Origin: Pseudomonas sp. MAG733B
GTDB lineage: Bacteria; Pseudomonadota; Gammaproteobacteria; Pseudomonadales; Pseudomonadaceae
DNA: 64,000 nucleotides
Direction of reading: 5' to 3'
Assembly (NCBI RefSeq): GCF_036884845.1
Contig: NZ_CP145732.1
Span: 372,001 to 436,000 of the forward strand
The number at the start of each line of letters is the position of its first letter. The first letter of the stretch is position 1. The translations under genes were made by a program, and so were the position numbers. This document shows positions 38,666 to 48,457 of the stretch, in pieces. The notes beneath the pieces are model-generated. The model was not told the origin of the DNA, searched no databases, and worked only from the letters and a program-made list of their open reading frames with translations.

Positions 38666-40114
38666 ATGCTCGAAGTCATTAACGACTTCCTCTCAGGGAA
38701 AGTACTGATCGTGCTCATTGTCGGGCTCGGTAGCTACTTCACGATCCGCTCGCGTTTCGTTCAATTGCGTCACTTCTTCCACATGTTCGCGGTGTTCCGC
38801 GACAGCCTCAAAAGCAGCGCCGGGCAACTCAGTTCGTTCCAGGCGTTGATGCTCAGCCTCGCCGGCCGCGTCGGTGCGGGCAACATTGCCGGTGTCGGCA
38901 TTGCCGTGACCCTCGGCGGGCCCGGTGCGGTGTTCTGGATGTGGGTGACCGCGCTGGTCGGCATGTCCAGCAGCTTCTTCGAATGCTCCCTCGGCCAGCT
39001 ATACAAGCGCTGCGATTCCGAAGGTCAGTTCCGTGGCGGCCCGTCCTATTACATCCAGCACGGTTTGCAAAAACGCTGGTTGGGGATGCTCATGGCGTTC
39101 CTGTTGCTGGTGACTTTCGGGTTCGCCTTCAACGGCCTGCAAGCCCACGCCGTGACCCACTCGTTGAACAACGCGTTCGGTCTGGACACGACCTACACCG
39201 GCATCGGCCTGGCCGTGCTGTTGGGCCTGGTGTTCGTCGGCGGGATCAAGCGCATCGCCAAGGTCGCAGACCTGTTGGTGCCGGTGAAAACCCTGGTGTA
39301 CATCGGCGTGACGATCTACGTGATCGTGCTGCAATTCGACCAAGTGCCGGGCATGCTGATGACCATCGTCAAGAGCGCCTTCGGTCTCGACCAGGCCTTC
39401 GGCGGGCTGATCGGCAGCGCCATTGTCATGGGCGTGAAGCGTGGCGTGTTCGCCAACGAAGCAGGCCTGGGCAGTGCGCCGAACGTGGCAGCGGTGGCGG
39501 CGGTCGAGCACCCGGTGGCGCAAGGCGTGGTGCAGGCGTTCAGCGTGTTCCTCGATACCTTCGTGATCTGCACCTGCACCGCGTTGCTGATTCTGCTTTC
39601 GGGTTTCTACACCCCGGGCTTCGAAGGCGATGGCATTGCCCTGACCCAGAACTCGCTGGCCGCCGTGGTCGGTGACTGGGGCCGGATGTTCATCTCCGTG
39701 GCGCTGGCGTTGTTCGTGTTCACCTCGATCCTCTACAACTACTACCTGGGCGAGAGCAACCTGCGCTTTTTGATCGGTGAAAACCGCAAGGCGTTGATGG
39801 GCTACCGCGCGCTGGTGCTGGTGTTGATTTTCTGGGGCGCCATCGAGAACCTCGGCACCGTGTTTGCCTTCGCCGACATCACCATGACCCTGCTCGCGTT
39901 CGTCAACCTGATCGCGCTGTTCCTGCTGTTCAAGGTCGGCATGCGCATCCTGCGTGACTACGATGACCAGCGTGCCGCCGGGATCAAGACGCCGGTGTTC
40001 GACTCCGCCAAGTTCCCGGACCTGGATCTGGACCGTCAGGCCTGGCCGGCGAACCCGCCAGCCGCTCCTCAGGCGCAAGCTGAGTTGCACGGTGTGACCG
40101 CAGCGCAACGCTGA
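38666..40114 (+). CDS. Sodium:alanine/glycine symporter family protein
   Basis: A 482-residue inner-membrane carrier of the AGCS family with about 10-11 hydrophobic segments. Family signatures are SLAGRVGAGNIAGVGIAV (about 66-83), the fourth-segment FRGGPSYYIQHGL (about 122-134) and GVFANEAGLGSAPNVAAVA (about 257-275). It should take up alanine or glycine (or a related amino acid) with Na+. The charged C-terminal tail (about 445-482) is cytoplasmic. AGGAAT precedes the ATG. Asparaginase follows downstream after a palindrome, so it may not share its transcript. Confidence 0.92.
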   Translation: MLEVINDFLSGKVLIVLIVGLGSYFTIRSRFVQLRHFFHMFAVFRDSLKSSAGQLSSFQALMLSLAGRVGAGNIAGVGIAVTLGGPGAVFWMWVTALVGMSSSFFECSLGQLYKRCDSEGQFRGGPSYYIQHGLQKRWLGMLMAFLLLVTFGFAFNGLQAHAVTHSLNNAFGLDTTYTGIGLAVLLGLVFVGGIKRIAKVADLLVPVKTLVYIGVTIYVIVLQFDQVPGMLMTIVKSAFGLDQAFGGLIGSAIVMGVKRGVFANEAGLGSAPNVAAVAAVEHPVAQGVVQAFSVFLDTFVICTCTALLILLSGFYTPGFEGDGIALTQNSLAAVVGDWGRMFISVALALFVFTSILYNYYLGESNLRFLIGENRKALMGYRALVLVLIFWGAIENLGTVFAFADITMTLLAFVNLIALFLLFKVGMRILRDYDDQRAAGIKTPVFDSAKFPDLDLDRQAWPANPPAAPQAQAELHGVTAAQR

Positions 40115-40165
40115 TCGGTAAACGACAGGCGCATCCTCCGCGCCTGTCAGTTAAAGTTCGAAAAA

Positions 40166-40256
40166 CTGTGGGAGCGAGCTTGCTCGCGATAGCGCACTGT
40201 CAGGCAACATAGCGATGTCTGTCCTACCGCTATCGCGAGCAAGCTCGCTCCCACAG
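40166..40256. repeat. REP/BIME-type palindrome, GTGGGAGC class
   Basis: CTGTGGGAGCGAGCTTGCTC...CGATAGCG and its perfect complement around a 33-base spacer. It stands only about 25 bases upstream of the asparaginase start, an unusual place for an element normally found after genes. Confidence 0.92.
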
Positions 40257-40281
40257 GAACTCATAGTTCCGGAGACCCTCC

Positions 40282-41286
40282 ATGAATTCCTCGACCTACC
40301 CTGCCGCCCAGCACGTCATGGTGCTCTACACCGGTGGCACCATCGGCATGCAGGCCAGCGCCAACGGCCTGGCCCCGGCGTCCGGTTTTGAAGCGCGGAT
40401 GCGCGAATACCTGCACAGCCAGCCTGAGCTGGTGGTGCCGCAATGGCGTTTTCGTGAGATGTCGCCGCTGATCGACAGCGCCAACATGACGCCGACGTAC
40501 TGGCAGCAACTGCGCGAGGCGGTGGTCGATGCGGTGGACGTTCAGGGCTGCGATAGCGTGCTGATCCTGCACGGCACCGACACCCTCGCCTACAGCGCGG
40601 CGGCGATGAGTTTTCAGCTATTGGGGCTGCATGCCCGCGTGTGTTTTACCGGTTCGATGTTGCCGGCCGGCGTGACCGACAGCGACGCCTGGGAGAACCT
40701 CGGTGGTGCGCTGGTTGCCTTGGGCCAAGGCCTGGCGCCGGGCGTGCATTTGTACTTCCACGGCGAACTGCTGGACCCGACCCGTTGCGCGAAAGTACGC
40801 AGCTTCGGTCGGCATCCGTTCAAGCGCCTGGAGCGTCAGGGCGGTGGCGTGAAGGCGACTTCGATTCCAACGCAACTGAATTACAACCAACCTAAACAAT
40901 TGGCGAATGTTGCTGTGTTGCCGTTGTTTCCAGGTATCAGCGCCGCAATCGTTGATGGCCTGCTCGACGGTGGCATTCAGGGTCTGGTGCTGGAGTGCTA
41001 CGGCAGTGGCACCGGCCCGAGCGATAACCCCGAGTTTCTCGCCAGCCTCAGTCGTGCGCGAGACAACGGTGTGGTGGTGGTCGCTGTCACGCAATGCCAC
41101 GAAGGCGGCGTGGAGCTGGATGTCTACGAGGCCGGCAGTCGCCTGCGTGGCGTCGGCGTGCTGTCAGGCGGCGGCATGACCCGCGAAGCGGCGTTCGGTA
41201 AGTTGCAGGCGCTGCTGGGTGCAGGGCTGGCAACCGCCGAGGTACGGCGCCTGGTCGAACTGGACCTGTGCGGCGAATTGAGCTGA
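40282..41286 (+). CDS. Type I asparaginase
   Basis: A 334-residue asparaginase/glutaminase family enzyme. The first catalytic Thr is in YTGGTIGMQAS (about 16-26) and the second in LHGTDTLAYSAAAMSFQL (about 94-111). LECYGSGTGP lies near 237-246. No signal peptide is present, so it is the cytoplasmic type I (AnsA-like) form that turns asparagine into aspartate and ammonia. GGAGACCC precedes the ATG at 40282. The upstream symporter could supply an amino acid, but the palindrome between them argues against a simple operon. Confidence 0.9.
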   Translation: MNSSTYPAAQHVMVLYTGGTIGMQASANGLAPASGFEARMREYLHSQPELVVPQWRFREMSPLIDSANMTPTYWQQLREAVVDAVDVQGCDSVLILHGTDTLAYSAAAMSFQLLGLHARVCFTGSMLPAGVTDSDAWENLGGALVALGQGLAPGVHLYFHGELLDPTRCAKVRSFGRHPFKRLERQGGGVKATSIPTQLNYNQPKQLANVAVLPLFPGISAAIVDGLLDGGIQGLVLECYGSGTGPSDNPEFLASLSRARDNGVVVVAVTQCHEGGVELDVYEAGSRLRGVGVLSGGGMTREAAFGKLQALLGAGLATAEVRRLVELDLCGELS

Positions 41287-41353
41287 GTCGCCAGCTCAAA
41301 AAACTGCTGGCGTATAAATAACTACCACCTCTGCTGATTGATGCCTCCCTAGC

Positions 41354-41395
41354 ATGGAGTGACCCGAGCTTTGTTCTCGGGTCACTCCATTTTTT
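41354..41395 (+). terminator. Strong terminator-like hairpin just before the first giant toxin gene
   Basis: ATGGAGTGACCCGAG / CTCGGGTCACTCCAT, a 15-bp perfect stem with a 7-base loop and T5-6 tail. It ends only about 18 bases before the ATG at 41414. It would terminate asparaginase transcripts. It also lies in the leader of the toxin gene, so it may act as an attenuator. Confidence 0.85.
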
Positions 41396-41413
41396 GTAAT
41401 GCAGGGATGCACC

Positions 41414-44400
41414 ATGAGCACACCAGTCTTAACCTCAACACCGCGAATTCCGGCCCCGACCGAGGCCTTGATCACACAACTCAGCGTCGGTCCCGACCTG
41501 AGAGAGGTCGCGGCCGTCCTTTTACGCCAGCATTTGCAAACGCTGTATCCGGCACTGGATATCGACCCCGCCATTACCATGCTCGGCACGCCGACGTGGA
41601 AAATCGTCGACGATGAAATCGTGGCCGGTCCCACCCGGTATCAGGCGTTGACAGAAATCCTCGCCGATCAAACGGTGTCCGCCATTCCAGCCCTTTACAT
41701 CGAGGGCGAACACTTTCTGGTTCAACAGCCCATCACTGAACCCGCCATCCATTTGCCGGTGCGGATCGACGAAATCGCCAAACTCATCAATCTGCTCGCC
41801 CCGGTGATGCTTTCGGCTTTTCAGGAGCAACAGTTGGCATTCTGGAACACGACCAATGGCAGCGCCGGTCCGCGCTGGCATGAACTCTCAAGCACCCTGC
41901 GCAATTTCTGGAATGTCGACAAGGTCGAGGGTTGGAATGACGATGATTGCAGCATGGCGCGCAACCTGTTCCGCTCCCCGGACCTGGCGAGCCGCAAGCT
42001 GGACGATGTTTATCAAAGCAAAGCCTATCTGGTGGGCATCGACCTGGTCGACGGGGAGAAAGTGACACACCTGAGCGAGGTGTCGATAGCGATGCTGGTG
42101 GGCACGCATAAGGAGCGCACCATCGTCCTTACCCATTCGCTGCTCAAGGGGTATGAAAAATTCGATTCCCTGGAAAAATTTGGCCAAACGCTCCCGGATC
42201 ACCTGAGCACATCCGTGTCCCATCAGGAAATACAGTGGCGGCAGATAGAGCCCAGCGACAACTTCTTTGATTACCAGGCCTGCGCATTGATCTCGATCCA
42301 GATCAATGTCATCGGCTCCCTTGATTTCTCCGATCCCGGGCATGCCAATCCGGGTAAGCCGCTGACCGCGCAGCCGCCCGCACCCGAAACCGTCGAGACC
42401 ACTTCGAAGCCAGGCCCTGATATTGAATGGTTCAAAGACGCACTGCCCGACTGGCTGAGTTCGGCACCGCTGCCGGACCTGAACAACTTTTCACGGCACT
42501 TGAAAGACCTGGCGGCGCTGCACAGCCAGAATGCCGGCAAGTCTTATCTGGACGGCATACTGCCGATCAAGCAATACGCACTGAACGAGCTCAACGCACT
42601 GCATATGCAAAAGACCGTAGAGCATGCCGTCACGGCACAGCAGAAGGCGGACTTCGAGCTTGATCTGGCCATGATTCAGATACGCGTCCAGAGCCCTGTC
42701 ATCTGGGGCACCTTTGCCGTTCCGGGCAAGATCGACAGCTACACATTCAGCATTGCCGATCTCGCCTTGCAGAACCTGATTGCGTTGCCCAATGGAAACA
42801 AGACCCTTCACTCCACCAGGGGCAAAACCCTGCCAGAGTGGTTGACCGTGAAGTATGTCGAAGGCCTTATCACCGAGGCCGATATCGGCAAGGCCTACCC
42901 GGCTTTGATAAAAAGCACACTGCTCGACGATCCAAAAGAATCCTCGCGCCGGCAAACCCTGTTTACCCAACACCTGCGAATTCAGTTACCGCTGCTTGCC
43001 TTGCAATGTCAGATCCGCGAACAGGCCGGCATCGACGCACGCGGCTACCGCTACGTTGTGGCTGCGATGGAGCCCGATGTGGATAACCGTGTCGTTGAAG
43101 GGCAAACCATCGTCATTCGCCCGCTGGCCTTTGTTCCCAAGCGTCGAAAGCATGGCTCCGAGGATGTGGTCGCCAACATGTTCGTGATCGGCCCGCGGGA
43201 CCCGACAGCCGGCCCATGCCTGTTGTATCGACCGATGCTTGACGAACCATTGACGCAATACCCCTCGCCCACCAATTTGTTGTATGCCATCCAGCAATCC
43301 GCCAGTCTGCGTGAATCCGTGTTGGCCTGGTTGCCGGACAGCGCGCGCAGCGACTACGCCAATTACGTTTTTCAGGGTGCATTGCCTTCACCGTGGGCCA
43401 TTGCCGAATTTCTGGTCGACCCGGAGAAACTCACGACAATGACCGGGCCGATGATGCTGGGCAAACAGGCATTGGAGGGTGATGTGTTCGCCGCCCTGTT
43501 CAAGTCCAACACGGACGCATTGGTTGAGCTTGCAGATCGCGAGTCAGTGTCGAACGCCGAAAACCGCTGGGCCAGCTTCAGGCAGTCTGGTTGGACACTG
43601 TTCAACACGGTGCTGCCTTTTTTGGGGCGTACGGTCGCAATCTCGGCCTGGATCTGGCAGATCATGGACCAGCTTCAACAGCTGCATGATGCGCAGGAAA
43701 AAAACGACAAGCCTGAACAATGGGCGGCGCTGACCGACCTGTTGCTCAACCTCGGCATGGCGATCACGCTCCATATCGCCACCCAAAGCACATCGGGCAA
43801 GCGCCTGACAAAACTCGCCCCCACGTCTGAACCTCCCCTCACAACAGAGCCGGCAGCGAAAACAGTCAGCATCAAACAACTCGCCAAAACCACTGACAGT
43901 GCAGCGCCCAACATCCAGCAAACCCTGAACATCAGTGGCGCTGTAAATCGAACGCCCGGCAGTCTGGCAACCACTCTGGAACGCTTCAAAATCACTCGGC
44001 CCGAAAAACTTGGCAGCGCCAATACCAAGGAAGGTATTCATCGGCACCTCTATGGCCTCGAGAAAAAATGGTACGCGCCGGTAGGTGCGAATTGGTTCGA
44101 AGTTTCGGTGGATGACGAAGGCACGGTCATGATCATCGACCCCAAACAGGCTGATCGCACCGGCCCGGCCTTGACCCACAACCTCAAGGGCCAATGGTTC
44201 ATCGACACGCGCCTGCGTCTGCGAGGCGGCGGACCAAAGAGCCTGACGAAAATGGCCAAGGCTCAAGCCGCGCTCAAAGCCAAGGAACTGCGTACCAAAC
44301 TGACGGCGTTTGAAAAACGCAAGAAAGCTGCGCAAAACGAACTGCAACAGGCCCATCAAGCGATCACCAGCGCGAGCGCAGAGACCGTTCAAGCCAAGCG

Positions 44401-46048
44401 CCAGCTCTACCTTCAAAAACTGGAATCTCAACAAACCGAGTACGCAGTCGCTCTTCGAGACCTCATAACGTTGCATGTGTTTTCGCCCACCGCGGACTTC
44501 CAGCAGAAGGCGCTGGGGTACCTGAGCGCCCAACTGGAACTTATCCGTGCGGGCATTGGGGAAAAGCTCATCACCTTCAGTCCCAAATTGCGCGCTGTGC
44601 TAAGCCATATCGAACGCCAAGCCGAAGCGCCACAGGAGCGCCAAATCGAAGATGCCCGGCAAATGAGCGAAATGACCCAGGACATGATCACCCGCCTGGA
44701 AAGCATTCAATCGCGATTTGCCGAGCTCAGGCCGCTGGAAAGAGAAGGCCTGCGGCTGATCCAGCAGACTCGCGAACGATTACCCGCCTACTCGCTCGAT
44801 GACCTCAAGACCCTCCAGGTGACGATCGCGCGCAATCTGTGCCTTCCCGAAAGTACCGTTGCGACGCAAGCGCAAGCCTGGTCGACCATTGACCGGATTG
44901 TCGACACCGCCGACATCGCCGTGCGGGCGCTGCGCGACACGCTGGATGAGCGCAGCGTGTCGCGTCTGGACGAGCGCGTCGACAGCCTCAACGACCTGGT
45001 TGAACAGTTCAACGTCATCGACGAGCGCTTGCTGGATTTCAAGAATACGTACGCTGCACACGTCCTTGAGTCGCCGCTGGAACGGCTGCGCCAACAGCTT
45101 GAGGCGTTCAAAAACCGTGCGGTCCACGAACTGGTGCTGCTGGTTGAAGAAAGGGATGCTTTACGCGCCAGGCCCACGCTGCCCGTGCAACCGCCGAGGC
45201 CCAGGAGGAAGTTCATCAGGACGCGCTACAACGGTGTTCTCATTGGCCAGCCACGTCTCACTGCGCAGGGCCTGGAGACTGATCTGGTGGATATCACGTC
45301 ACCGCTCACCGACAAGGTCATTGCCACCTTCCACGAGAAAACTCCGGGCGTCTGGGTGGAACGTTTGACGAGCCCAACAACCGAACCCGCAAAGCCGGAT
45401 TTGCAGATCAGCATCAACAAAGGCCAAGCGTTACTCGACGGACTAGAAGCGTTCAATACGCGCATGGCCGAACAACTGAAGCAGCCAGGACGCTCGCCTG
45501 GCGGGATCGAATACCTCTTTCATCAGCATGCGATGGAGCTTGAGCACGCCAGTAGCGCAATTGATCAAGCATTGACCGACCGCAATGTCACCGAGAGCAC
45601 CACAAACTCCGCCGCGCAGGTCAATAAAGCCCTCAGTGATGCGGTGGATAGTCTCTATGAGCAGGCCACCACCAACATGCTGAGGATGACCAAGGAACAA
45701 CCACCCACCCCGGCGGGGATTAAATGGCTGGTGGGCGAAAACGCACTGAGCATTGCAAAAACCATTACCCGGCGCCGCGTGAAAACCGGCAGGACGCTGT
45801 ACCTGGATGAATACAAGCTCACCGATCCGAAAACCCGTGAGGTGCTCTGGTATGCGCATTTCCTGTATTCCACCTCTTGGGTTCCCGCCAAATCCTTCCT
45901 CTACGGGCGCCTGAAAACCCCGCAAGAGCAACAAATGGGACCGGCCGCCGACACCGCCACAGGTCTATATGGAGCGCAACAGCTCGCGTACTACCGCAGC
46001 ATGATCGGGCTGGAGCAGGCCAGGCAGATCTTCTTCGGGACCGAATGA
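41414..46048 (+). CDS. Giant dermonecrotic-toxin-domain (DUF6543-type) protein 1
   Basis: A 1,544-residue protein of the family Pseudomonas annotation calls dermonecrotic-toxin-domain/DUF6543. Seen: IEGEHFLVQQP (about 105), a core NMFVIGPRDP...CLLYRPMLDEPL near 587-615, AWLPDSARSDYANYVF, hydrophobic FLGRTVAISAWIW near 735, then a Pro/Thr-rich linker. A WYAPVGANWFEVS module (about 885-940) ends in LRLRGG (residues 934-939, 44213-44230). Long coiled coils, a KVIATFHEKTPGVWVE module and the tail LWYAHFLYSTS (about 1478) follow. No signal peptide and no known catalytic motif. Start MSTPVLTS at 41414 has AGGGA upstream. Paralogues lie at 49717 and 54344. A large host- or competitor-directed toxin is likely but unproven. 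Confidence 0.75.
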   Translation: MSTPVLTSTPRIPAPTEALITQLSVGPDLREVAAVLLRQHLQTLYPALDIDPAITMLGTPTWKIVDDEIVAGPTRYQALTEILADQTVSAIPALYIEGEHFLVQQPITEPAIHLPVRIDEIAKLINLLAPVMLSAFQEQQLAFWNTTNGSAGPRWHELSSTLRNFWNVDKVEGWNDDDCSMARNLFRSPDLASRKLDDVYQSKAYLVGIDLVDGEKVTHLSEVSIAMLVGTHKERTIVLTHSLLKGYEKFDSLEKFGQTLPDHLSTSVSHQEIQWRQIEPSDNFFDYQACALISIQINVIGSLDFSDPGHANPGKPLTAQPPAPETVETTSKPGPDIEWFKDALPDWLSSAPLPDLNNFSRHLKDLAALHSQNAGKSYLDGILPIKQYALNELNALHMQKTVEHAVTAQQKADFELDLAMIQIRVQSPVIWGTFAVPGKIDSYTFSIADLALQNLIALPNGNKTLHSTRGKTLPEWLTVKYVEGLITEADIGKAYPALIKSTLLDDPKESSRRQTLFTQHLRIQLPLLALQCQIREQAGIDARGYRYVVAAMEPDVDNRVVEGQTIVIRPLAFVPKRRKHGSEDVVANMFVIGPRDPTAGPCLLYRPMLDEPLTQYPSPTNLLYAIQQSASLRESVLAWLPDSARSDYANYVFQGALPSPWAIAEFLVDPEKLTTMTGPMMLGKQALEGDVFAALFKSNTDALVELADRESVSNAENRWASFRQSGWTLFNTVLPFLGRTVAISAWIWQIMDQLQQLHDAQEKNDKPEQWAALTDLLLNLGMAITLHIATQSTSGKRLTKLAPTSEPPLTTEPAAKTVSIKQLAKTTDSAAPNIQQTLNISGAVNRTPGSLATTLERFKITRPEKLGSANTKEGIHRHLYGLEKKWYAPVGANWFEVSVDDEGTVMIIDPKQADRTGPALTHNLKGQWFIDTRLRLRGGGPKSLTKMAKAQAALKAKELRTKLTAFEKRKKAAQNELQQAHQAITSASAETVQAKRQLYLQKLESQQTEYAVALRDLITLHVFSPTADFQQKALGYLSAQLELIRAGIGEKLITFSPKLRAVLSHIERQAEAPQERQIEDARQMSEMTQDMITRLESIQSRFAELRPLEREGLRLIQQTRERLPAYSLDDLKTLQVTIARNLCLPESTVATQAQAWSTIDRIVDTADIAVRALRDTLDERSVSRLDERVDSLNDLVEQFNVIDERLLDFKNTYAAHVLESPLERLRQQLEAFKNRAVHELVLLVEERDALRARPTLPVQPPRPRRKFIRTRYNGVLIGQPRLTAQGLETDLVDITSPLTDKVIATFHEKTPGVWVERLTSPTTEPAKPDLQISINKGQALLDGLEAFNTRMAEQLKQPGRSPGGIEYLFHQHAMELEHASSAIDQALTDRNVTESTTNSAAQVNKALSDAVDSLYEQATTNMLRMTKEQPPTPAGIKWLVGENALSIAKTITRRRVKTGRTLYLDEYKLTDPKTREVLWYAHFLYSTSWVPAKSFLYGRLKTPQEQQMGPAADTATGLYGAQQLAYYRSMIGLEQARQIFFGTE

Positions 46049-46152
46049 GTCACCCATAGTTGTTACGTCAGTGCGCCCTCGCCAACGCGAGGGCGCCTCG
46101 ATCACGGCACGTTACTTGCTCCGTCCCGTTCAAACAAAGACCGGTGCTTCCC

Positions 46153-47151
46153 ATGCTTCACTCCCACCTCACCACGCTCAATGCTGTCTCTCTGGTGCTC
46201 AACGCTTTCAAGGACGAAGGCTTGTCCAGCGAGGCGCTGCTGGCCGGCAGCGGCATCAGTGCGGCGGATCTGAACCGCGCCGACACGCGCATCACCACCA
46301 ATCAAGAGATGCAGGTTTGCGCCAACGCCGTCGCGCTCAAACGCGATATCGGCCTGGAACTGGGCCGACGGATGCACGTCTCCTGCTACGGCATTCTCGG
46401 TTACGCGCTGCTCACCAGTGCCACCTTCGGTGACGCTTTGCGGTTGGCGATGCGTTATCCGGCGTTGCTGGGAACACTTTTCGAACTGAGCCTGGAGGAC
46501 GACGGCGAGCGTGTCTGGTTCGCTGCCGCCGACTACCGCGAGAGCCCGTCCATGGCGACGTTCAATGCCGAGTTCTGCCTGGTATCGCTGAAAGTCACTT
46601 GTGACGATCTGCTCGGCCATCCCCTGCCCTTGCTCGGCGCACGCTTCGAGCATGCCGCGCCCGACTACGAAGCGAGCTACGCGCAACACTTCGACTGCCC
46701 GCTGCACTTCGACGCACCAAACAATGCCTTCGCCTTCGACAGGCGCTGGCTCGATCAACCGTTGCCGCTCGCTGACGCGATTACCCATCAAACCATGGCC
46801 GAGCGATGCCGCAAGCAGAACCTCGAGTTCACCGGGCGCCAGGCGTGGCTGGGGCGTATTCGGCAGTTGCTCAGTGCGCAACTGAACGCCGCGCCAGGGC
46901 TGGAAGGCCTGGCCGAGCAGATGAATTGCTCGGCGCGCACGTTACGTCGGCACCTCAAGGATATGGGTTGCAGCTACCAAGAGTTGCTCGATGAACTGCG
47001 CTTCGAGCAGGCCAAGCAAATGCTCTGCGAAGATCAGCTGCCGATCTATCAGATTGCCGAGGCGTTGGGTTTCAGTGAGACCGCGAGTTTTCGGCATGCG
47101 TTTGTGCGGTGGAGTGGTGTGGCGCCCAGCCAATTCCGGCCACACGGATAA
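46153..47151 (+). CDS. AraC-family transcriptional regulator
   Basis: A 332-residue regulator. The N-terminal Arabinose_bd-type domain (about 20-210; LGLELGRR-like, YGILGYALLTSATFGDALRL) is followed by a C-terminal AraC helix-turn-helix pair (about 240-330; LAEQMNCSARTLRRHLKDMG and IAEALGFSETASFRHAFVRWSG). The start MLHSHLTTLNAVS at 46153 is chosen because upstream codons lack homology. It lies upstream of the acetylpolyamine amidohydrolase and polyamine-binding genes in the same direction and may control them. The palindrome at 47152 starts immediately after its stop. Confidence 0.88.
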   Translation: MLHSHLTTLNAVSLVLNAFKDEGLSSEALLAGSGISAADLNRADTRITTNQEMQVCANAVALKRDIGLELGRRMHVSCYGILGYALLTSATFGDALRLAMRYPALLGTLFELSLEDDGERVWFAAADYRESPSMATFNAEFCLVSLKVTCDDLLGHPLPLLGARFEHAAPDYEASYAQHFDCPLHFDAPNNAFAFDRRWLDQPLPLADAITHQTMAERCRKQNLEFTGRQAWLGRIRQLLSAQLNAAPGLEGLAEQMNCSARTLRRHLKDMGCSYQELLDELRFEQAKQMLCEDQLPIYQIAEALGFSETASFRHAFVRWSGVAPSQFRPHG

Positions 47152-47249
47152 CCCTGTGGGAGCGGGCTTGCCCGCGAAGAGGCCTGTACATCCGGCACAT
47201 CTATATTGGTTGTAATGCCGCCTTCGCGGGCAAGCCCGCTCCCACAGGG
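47152..47249. repeat. REP/BIME-type palindrome, GTGGGAGC class
   Basis: CCCTGTGGGAGCGGGCTTGC...CGCGAAG and its perfect complement around a 40-base spacer. It starts directly at the AraC stop codon, upstream of the amidohydrolase gene. Confidence 0.92.
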
Positions 47250-47413
47250 TCCGCATTCCACGCGCCATGCCGGGGCCTGGCGCAATAAAAAGGGGCGAAT
47301 TTCGGTCAGACTTATTGGCCATATCGATCCCCTTTTGGCCTTTCCTGCCGTTCTCCAAATCCGTCTGCGCCGCAAGACTGTGTTCAACCGAATCAGCCTG
47401 CGGAGAACAAGAA

Positions 47414-48442
<1,029 letters not shown>

Positions 48443-48457
48443 TGAGGAAGTAGAAGC

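Noticed and set aside
38999..40108. Minus-strand frame of 369 codons opposite the alanine-type symporter
   Set aside because: His/Gln-rich translation without homology, complementary to a conserved membrane protein.
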